From Firm-04 sp045596625 (GTDB taxonomy: Bacteria; Bacillota; Clostridia; Oscillospirales; Ruminococcaceae), in contig JAZOCU010000036.1 in the NCBI GenBank assembly GCA_045596625.1, forward strand, positions 1-40,656: a stretch of 40,656 bases of DNA, given 5' to 3'. Both the position numbers and the translations under genes were made by a program. Below, piece after piece: positions 31,648 through 37,308 of the stretch (position 1 is its first letter; each line of letters opens with the position of its first letter). A model generated the notes under the pieces. It saw only the letters and a list, made by a program, of their open reading frames with translations, made no database searches and was not told where the DNA came from.

Positions 31648-33132
31648 ATGAAACAGAAGAACAAGATTTTCATGATCGCTGCCCTTGGAATTTGCCTTGC
31701 TGCAGGCGGTACTGCTTTCGGCATCGCATGGAACAATCGGAATCAGCCGCAGCAGAATTCAGATTCTGCACAGTCAATCGGCGACACGCAAACCCAATCC
31801 GCGCCCGAGCAGATCAACGGCGATGCCTCCCTGCTCAACGCAAAGCTGACAGGCGAAGCCGATGCGCCGGGGCTGCCCTCCACAATGATCAAAGCCGAAA
31901 ACGGATTTTACTATTTCGGCAGAATCGGCGTGCCGAGTGATGGCAGATTCATTACCTCTGTGCTCAAATATGCCGACAACCAAAGCGGCGAAAGCGTTAT
32001 CCTTTGCGCCAAGCCCGAATGCACCCACCGAAACGAATACTGCACCGCTCGCAATACCCGATATCATAACGCCTACGATGAAGCGGTATACTATGACGGC
32101 TATCTGTATCAGATGGTCATCAAATATCCTTCCGATGCTGCCGCACCGGAAGCGCGGCCCAATCAGATCGTGAACCGGTATGAAGGCGCAGAGCCAATTC
32201 TGATACGCTATGCCCCCGATGGGACAGGACTGGAAGAATTGGTATCCTTTGATGGAACACTCAGTGAAACGCTGAAAGACTTCGCCGGCTCTGCAAGGAT
32301 CACGGCGCACCGTGGAGCACTCTGGATCGCTGCCGATTTTAATAAGTGTGTGGATGCATATGGTGCAGCACCGGAGGAAATCACCACAAGCATATATCAG
32401 CAATATGGCATCTATCATTATGATATCGCCGGCGGAAAGCTGACCTGTGTGCTGAGCACCGAAAAAGTGCTGGAAAATACAGGCATCGGTAGAATTAAAG
32501 ATCTGAATGCAGTGGGAGATTATGTCTATTGTCTCAAAGTCAAAGCGGATTGGAAGGATCCTCTGAACAAATACAGCGGTGTCATCCGCATCAACGCCAA
32601 AACAGGTGCTGTGGAACAGCTGATCCCCGATGCGACCCAATATGCCATCTGCGAAAATGAGATCGTGTATACAAAGGAAGTCTATGTGACCAATGCACAG
32701 GGATACAGTGTACTGAGAGAAACCTTCCACATCTATGATCTGCAAACAGGAGAAAGCAGACCCTTTTTGGAAGGCTCCTACTGGAACTATCCGAAATTCA
32801 CCTGCACCAATGACTATCTTATTCTGACCGCAACCGAGTTTGACTCGCCGCAGCTGCTGCCCTTGATGATATACGATCGGCAAGGCGATCCGCTGGCAGA
32901 AATTGCCATCCCCACTGTACAATGGGAAGGCAGCACCCCTGCGGGCAATGTCTATGAGCAGCTGGAGGCTCTGGACTTTGTCGCTGCAGATGGTGATACT
33001 CTGTATCTCGGTTCTTGGGATGCGCTGTGCGATTGCAGCATTCCCGATCTGCTGGCAGGTACGGCAAAATGGACGATGCGCTATAACGACAGCGAAACAG
33101 CGCTGCAGTACGGCACAGTACCTGAACAGTAA
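31648..33132 (+). CDS. Membrane-anchored or secreted protein, probable beta-propeller, function unknown
   Basis: I cannot name a characterised family member. The 494-residue protein has a short basic start and one hydrophobic segment (about residues 7-27, signal peptide or anchor), a Gln/Ser-rich linker, and then a beta-rich region with repeating YYDGYLYQ, IRYAPDGTG, YHYDIAGGK, VRINAKTGAVE-like blade patterns suggesting a propeller. Near the start of this region is Cys120-x4-Cys125-x-His127-x4-Cys132, a motif typical of these Firmicutes propeller proteins and a possible metal site or disulphide pair. AAAGGAG precedes ATG 31648. It is probably monocistronic. A ligand-binding or cell-surface role is inference only. 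Confidence 0.7.
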   Translation: MKQKNKIFMIAALGICLAAGGTAFGIAWNNRNQPQQNSDSAQSIGDTQTQSAPEQINGDASLLNAKLTGEADAPGLPSTMIKAENGFYYFGRIGVPSDGRFITSVLKYADNQSGESVILCAKPECTHRNEYCTARNTRYHNAYDEAVYYDGYLYQMVIKYPSDAAAPEARPNQIVNRYEGAEPILIRYAPDGTGLEELVSFDGTLSETLKDFAGSARITAHRGALWIAADFNKCVDAYGAAPEEITTSIYQQYGIYHYDIAGGKLTCVLSTEKVLENTGIGRIKDLNAVGDYVYCLKVKADWKDPLNKYSGVIRINAKTGAVEQLIPDATQYAICENEIVYTKEVYVTNAQGYSVLRETFHIYDLQTGESRPFLEGSYWNYPKFTCTNDYLILTATEFDSPQLLPLMIYDRQGDPLAEIAIPTVQWEGSTPAGNVYEQLEALDFVAADGDTLYLGSWDALCDCSIPDLLAGTAKWTMRYNDSETALQYGTVPEQ

Positions 33133-33215
33133 AATGCAAGGATGAATCCCTGCAAACAGCAAAAGGCGGATGCGCCTAACGAAGGATCCCCCCCTTTGCC
33201 AAATAGAAACATGAA

Positions 33216-33253
33216 ACCCGTGCAGTGTATATCACATCTGCACGGGTCTTTTG
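33216..33253 (+). terminator. Terminator after the propeller-like gene
   Basis: Ten-base perfect arms (ACCCGTGCAG and CTGCACGGGT) with a 12-base loop and TCTTTTGT after it. It lies between converging genes and might also act on the minus-strand CPBP transcript, though with a poorer T-run. Confidence 0.8.
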
Positions 33254-33274
33254 TATATCGTTGATCGATCCATA

Positions 33275-34162
33275 TCATTGCGTCTGCGGCTGCAGAGCAG
33301 CTTTCTGCTTTTTGTGATCCCGAAGCATGAGGATCAGGAACACAAGGCAGATCGCAAATGTGGGGATGGACAGAATCAGCTGCTGCGGGATCGTAGGGAT
33401 AAAATCCTCCGGAATGCCGCTGATGAAAAGCTGACTTGTGATCGAACCGCCGTTGTTGATCATGGCATGGAAGATCGCCGCAGGATAAACAGAGCCTGTC
33501 TTTTTGGTCAGCCACATCAGCACCATGCCCCAGAATGTACACATGACGCACATAGCAATGATGCCAAGATAAGGATATCCTGCATAATCGGTACCGAAGT
33601 TATGTCCTGCCACAGTCAGCTCGGCGTGCCAAAGCCCCCAGATGATGCCTCCGACTATAACGGTTCCTGTTGTGCCGATCAGCGGCTCCATTTTCTGATT
33701 CATATAGCCTCGCCAGCCAAATTCCTCGCCGAAGGTATTGAACGCAATCAGCGGAGAGGTGGTGAGAACCAGCAGCAGCGTGCTGACAAATTCCTGCCAT
33801 GTAAAATATGCTCCCGGATCAGAGAAGTCACCGCTGCCGTAAAGCAGCGTTGCAAGGATGCCCTGCGGAAGGCTCATCACGCTGACCAGCAATACGGCAA
33901 TCAGGTAGTATTTCAGATTCCCCTTCAGCCGCAGATGCAGCATACTGTCGTGCCAACCCTCGTTGGTGAGCTTGCGGGTGATGATATTTGCAAGCGCAGG
34001 CCCATAGCCTACAAACCAGAACAGCACAGGCAGTTTGTTGGTTTCAAACCACTCATGGTATCCGAATACCCGATTAAAGATTATCGCAGGGATCCATGAA
34101 AGGGCAAATGCCAGCAGCAGGAAGATAACAAGTCGTTTGGCTTCGAGCTTTTTATTTGTCAT
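33275..34162 (-). CDS. CPBP family intramembrane metalloprotease (CAAX/ABI type)
   Basis: CPBP proteins are integral membrane proteases related to CAAX prenyl endopeptidase; bacterial members include bacteriocin self-immunity and processing factors. The 295-residue protein has about eight hydrophobic helices and the motifs EEFGWRGYM (Glu146, Glu147, Arg151), WGLWHAEL and IFHAMINN, which supply the metal-site Glu and His residues. ATG 34162 has GGGAG at good spacing; ATG 34168 would leave only four bases. It overlaps the permease stop and is the last gene of the regulator-ATPase-permease operon, suggesting a joint role in peptide handling or envelope defence. Confidence 0.9.
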   Translation of the reverse strand: MTNKKLEAKRLVIFLLLAFALSWIPAIIFNRVFGYHEWFETNKLPVLFWFVGYGPALANIITRKLTNEGWHDSMLHLRLKGNLKYYLIAVLLVSVMSLPQGILATLLYGSGDFSDPGAYFTWQEFVSTLLLVLTTSPLIAFNTFGEEFGWRGYMNQKMEPLIGTTGTVIVGGIIWGLWHAELTVAGHNFGTDYAGYPYLGIIAMCVMCTFWGMVLMWLTKKTGSVYPAAIFHAMINNGGSITSQLFISGIPEDFIPTIPQQLILSIPTFAICLVFLILMLRDHKKQKAALQPQTQ

Positions 34163-35756
34163 ACGCATCCACTCCCTTCATGAACACTTTGCACGATATC
34201 TTATAAGAGAGCACATATGCCGCCAGTACGATCATCGGGCAAAGGCTGACAAACAGCATCAGTACATCGTTTGCCTTGCCGTTATAGAGTTTGACGAATA
34301 CTTCCAAAATCATATCGGAAATACTCGCAGGCAGCAATGCAAATCCAACTATCGCAACAGAAACCAACGCCATCATGACCCACAACTTTATGGTGTTGCC
34401 CTTTTTGGCACCAAAACGCACAATAAAAGGGATATCAATGGCACTGGAAAACAGCAGGGCAAAAAAGATTGCCAATACGATGTTGTTCATGCTTTGAGCT
34501 TCTGTGCCAAGCAGCGCATATTGCAGGGTATTCATAATGCTGTTGGTAAAGATCCACGCTACCATGTACATTCCGTTCATAGCAAAGCACAGCACGTATT
34601 TATAATACAAAAAGCCCTTGACGCCGGTGGGCGTGGAAGCCACAAAATATGCCCACAGCTTTTTATCATCTCCCAAAAACACACTTGTCAACACGCCGCT
34701 TGCCATAAAATAACCGATGGCAAGGGTAATGAATAACATCAGTTTGCCGGTTATCACTTCCTGATAGCTTACATCAAAGGATTCTCTGTTAAAGGCAAAG
34801 GCTGCTGCAACAATGAGCACAGCAAACAGCATCAGACCTAAGGGCAGCAGTGCCACACCTATAACAGCAGCCCGATTCTGTTTGATCTCTTTGTATAGAA
34901 AGCCTACGGGTTCACTGTGGGGACGGGAGAGGACTGCCGTTTCTTGGGCGTTTTGTACTGTTCCCTTTTTGACTGCGGCTGCCATTGTGTAGGCGTTGCG
35001 AAAGCGGTAACGGATCACGACGAAATGTATCGCGATCAGCGCAAGAGTCAGAGGAATCACCCACAACAGCATATCGCCTGTCAGTTTGCCGAAGATGTCA
35101 AATCCACCCATTAGCTCCGCTACGAATGTATCGTCCTTCAGTTTATCTATAGTGAGTCCGCTTGTTTTGATAAAGATTAGAATGCATAACATCATCAGCC
35201 CAAAGGAAACCAAGCCTGCACACTCATTGTATTTTTTCATTTCGGGCAAGCTTCTTGCGGCAAGTACGAAAAACTCGCTGATGATTTCGATGACCAGCAT
35301 GAAATCCAGTGCAAGAAATTGCAGCGTGATATAGCCCATGCGGAAGGGAACATCCATAAAGGCACAAAATCCGATGATATTAAGCGAAGCAGCAACCATG
35401 CCTGCGGCGGTCAGGATGGATAAGCGCACGATTCTGACCAAAGCACGATCGGTGGGAGTGATTGCCAGCGCATAGGAATACCTCATCCAGCCTGCATTCA
35501 GATCGGATTTGAAAACCTCATCCTGGCCAAGCCCGACCATAACGCCGATCAACGCAGTATGTAGAATGGCATTATTCACCATCAGATCCAGTGCGTTTGC
35601 GGCCTCTGCCGTATCTGCAAGGCCACCGAAACGGAATGTCAGAAGCATGCCCCACATCATGCCCGTAAACAGAATCAGCAGCACGGTCCGCAGAATATTG
35701 CCCTTTCGGCAGATCCGCATTTCACGGTACAGAAGCGATTGGAATTTTGTCATCAT
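34152..35756 (-). CDS. ABC transporter permease (large, about twelve helices)
   Basis: The 534-residue protein has roughly twelve hydrophobic segments, with a short cytosolic N-terminus (KFQSLLYREMRICRKG) typical of ABC-2-like permeases, and appears to consist of two similar six-helix halves joined near residue 270. It should pair with the ATPase just upstream, sharing an ATGA overlap at 35753-35756. The second ATG at 35753 is equally placed with respect to GGGAG. No binding protein is encoded nearby, so an exporter is more likely than an importer; the substrate is unknown, with an antimicrobial peptide or lipid favoured by the regulator type. Confidence 0.85.
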   Translation of the reverse strand: MMTKFQSLLYREMRICRKGNILRTVLLILFTGMMWGMLLTFRFGGLADTAEAANALDLMVNNAILHTALIGVMVGLGQDEVFKSDLNAGWMRYSYALAITPTDRALVRIVRLSILTAAGMVAASLNIIGFCAFMDVPFRMGYITLQFLALDFMLVIEIISEFFVLAARSLPEMKKYNECAGLVSFGLMMLCILIFIKTSGLTIDKLKDDTFVAELMGGFDIFGKLTGDMLLWVIPLTLALIAIHFVVIRYRFRNAYTMAAAVKKGTVQNAQETAVLSRPHSEPVGFLYKEIKQNRAAVIGVALLPLGLMLFAVLIVAAAFAFNRESFDVSYQEVITGKLMLFITLAIGYFMASGVLTSVFLGDDKKLWAYFVASTPTGVKGFLYYKYVLCFAMNGMYMVAWIFTNSIMNTLQYALLGTEAQSMNNIVLAIFFALLFSSAIDIPFIVRFGAKKGNTIKLWVMMALVSVAIVGFALLPASISDMILEVFVKLYNGKANDVLMLFVSLCPMIVLAAYVLSYKISCKVFMKGVDAYDK

Positions 35757-36631
35757 GACCACTCCCTTTCACCCTTGTGAACATAGTAAAGCATGATATC
35801 ATCAAGACTTGCAGGATCAATGATTTTACCGCTGTATTTGCAGGCAGCGGCATTGCGATCGGTCACCATGACTTCTGCACCGAAATTGTTGGTTCGAATG
35901 CTGACAATATCTGCCGCATCGATGTCTTGTGCTTCTTCCTTGCTGCATTTGAGAATGCCGTGAGATTCGAGGATGACATCTTTGTAGCCTGTCAGCAGGA
36001 TTTTGCCCTTGTCGATGAATGCCACACTGTCAGCGATCTTTTCCAGATCCGAGGTGATGTGCGAGGACATCAGGATCGAGCGCTCTCCATCCTGCAGATA
36101 CTCCATAAAAAGATGCAGGATCTCATCACGCACCACAGGATCAAGACCGGTTGTGGCCTCATCCATCACAAGCAGCTCTGCTTTGTGGGAAAGGGCACAG
36201 GCGATCTGCAGCTTCATCTTCATACCCTTGGAAAACTGCCCCAGCTTTTTCTTGACAGGCAGCTGAAAACGTTCTAAATACTGCGCATATACAGCGTTAT
36301 CCCACTGTGGATACAAACCCTCGAAAATGCGTGCCATATCCTTGGCAGTAAATAAATCGTGAAAGGGCAGCTCATCAAACACCACTGCAATACGCTGTTT
36401 GATTGCCTGTTCCTCTGCAATGTGGTCAAGACCGAGCAGTTTGATCTCGCCCTCATCAATATTCGTAATGTTCAGCAGACTGCGGATCGTGGTTGTTTTG
36501 CCTGCGCCGTTCTGCCCGATAAATCCCATAATACTGCCTTTGGGTACAGTAAAGCTGACATGGTCCAGCGTAAAGCCTTCATACCGTTTGGTGACACCCG
36601 AAAGCGAAATTGCATTTTCGTATGCGATCAT
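35753..36631 (-). CDS. ABC transporter ATP-binding protein
   Basis: The 292-residue protein energises the adjacent permease. It shows Walker A GQNGAGKTT (residues 39-47), the Q-loop region, a signature KGMKMKLQIA in place of the canonical LSGGQ (FSKGMKMKL), Walker B LLVMDEATTGLDP, and the switch His in SSHITSD. The relaxed signature and C-terminal extension are typical of YtrB/BcrA-like export ATPases. GGAGGGG lies six bases before ATG 36631, and only one base separates it from the regulator gene upstream. Confidence 0.93.
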   Translation of the reverse strand: MIAYENAISLSGVTKRYEGFTLDHVSFTVPKGSIMGFIGQNGAGKTTTIRSLLNITNIDEGEIKLLGLDHIAEEQAIKQRIAVVFDELPFHDLFTAKDMARIFEGLYPQWDNAVYAQYLERFQLPVKKKLGQFSKGMKMKLQIACALSHKAELLVMDEATTGLDPVVRDEILHLFMEYLQDGERSILMSSHITSDLEKIADSVAFIDKGKILLTGYKDVILESHGILKCSKEEAQDIDAADIVSIRTNNFGAEVMVTDRNAAACKYSGKIIDPASLDDIMLYYVHKGEREWS

Positions 36632-36632
36632 T

Positions 36633-37007
36633 TTATTCCCCTCCGTTTACAAGGTCAAGTAATTCGTGAAGTTCTTCCATGGTGATGCCGCATTTGCGAG
36701 CTGTATCACCTGCTTCGGTAAGCAGGGCTTCGATACGCTTAATCTGCTCCTCACGATAAAGCTCTAAGTTCTGCGCCTTGACAAATGAACCCTTGCCGGT
36801 ATAGCTTTCGATAAAGCCGTCACGTTCAAGCTCCTCGTAGGCACGCTTTGTGGTCATGAAGCTGATACGGAGTTCTGTTGCGAGATTTCGCATAGAAGGC
36901 AGTGCTTCGCCCTCTTTCAGCTTTCCCTCCAATATCAACGTCTTGATCCGGTTTGCAATCTGCAGATAGATCGGCTCGCCCGATGCATTGCTGATGTTGA
37001 TGTTCAT
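36633..37007 (-). CDS. GntR-family regulator, YtrA type
   Basis: The 124-residue protein has an N-terminal winged helix (PIYLQIANRIKTLILEG, LPSMRNLATELRIS, TTKRAYEELERDGFIES, GKGSFV) and only a short C-terminal helical dimerisation region, the mark of the YtrA subfamily, which usually represses its own ABC transporter operon and reacts to cell-wall antibiotics. ATG 37007 begins the conserved segment; a reading frame upstream to 37055 has no supporting start. GAGGAG lies about 12 bases upstream. First gene of the operon that continues with ATPase, permease and CPBP protease. Confidence 0.93.
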   Translation of the reverse strand: MNINISNASGEPIYLQIANRIKTLILEGKLKEGEALPSMRNLATELRISFMTTKRAYEELERDGFIESYTGKGSFVKAQNLELYREEQIKRIEALLTEAGDTARKCGITMEELHELLDLVNGGE

Positions 37008-37069
37008 AAATGTGCACACTCCTCGGATAACACTTTCCTGCCTTCCGGACGACATGGAAAGTCTAAATC

Positions 37070-37088
37070 GTATAACTTATATGTATAC
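37070..37088 (-). promoter_or_regulatory. Likely YtrA-type operator
   Basis: GTATA-N9-TATAC is a palindrome that begins right after the minus-strand -10 box and would cover the transcript start. GntR regulators of this subfamily commonly bind such AT-rich palindromes, so autoregulation is a reasonable inference. Confidence 0.55.
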
Positions 37089-37089
37089 A

Positions 37090-37118
37090 ATTATATCATC
37101 GGTGTTACACTTTGTCAA
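37090..37118 (-). promoter_or_regulatory. Sigma-A promoter of the YtrA-ABC-CPBP operon
   Basis: On the minus strand, perfect TTGACA (37118-37113), 17-base spacer and perfect TATAAT (37095-37090). A fully consensus promoter suits a gene set held off by a repressor. Confidence 0.88.
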
Positions 37119-37166
37119 GAGGAATATGAAAATTTTATCAAAACCGCTTGCAAAAACGCAAAAGAA

Positions 37167-37195
37167 AACCCGAAAGGCGTAATGCCTTTCGGGTT
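37167..37195 (-). terminator. Terminator of the dockerin-protease gene
   Basis: Twelve-base perfect arms (AACCCGAAAGGC and complement) with a five-base loop; on the minus strand the second arm is followed by TTTTCTTTT. It lies 59 bases after the gene's stop codon. Confidence 0.88.
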
Positions 37196-37236
37196 CATCG
37201 CAATTGCTGTTTTCATCTTCTATGGATGTCAGTCGC

Positions 37237-37308
37237 TTACTTCATGGTCAGAGTCACCGTATTGCTCTGAACATTCTTGCTATAAATGAGGAAACCGTTT
37301 TCGCAGAT
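37237..37308 (-). pseudogene. Out-of-frame remnant of a fifth Ig-like repeat
   Basis: Read on the minus strand in a frame shifted from the protease gene, this stretch encodes SICENGFLIYSKNVQSN then TVTLTMK and a TAA stop at 37239-37237. The last 15 residues match the end of Ig repeat 4 (YGKSVQSDTVTLTMK) except at three positions, and the DNA also aligns with 37651-37700. The annotated protein instead reads through in another frame for a short tail and stops at 37256-37254. Confidence 0.75.
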
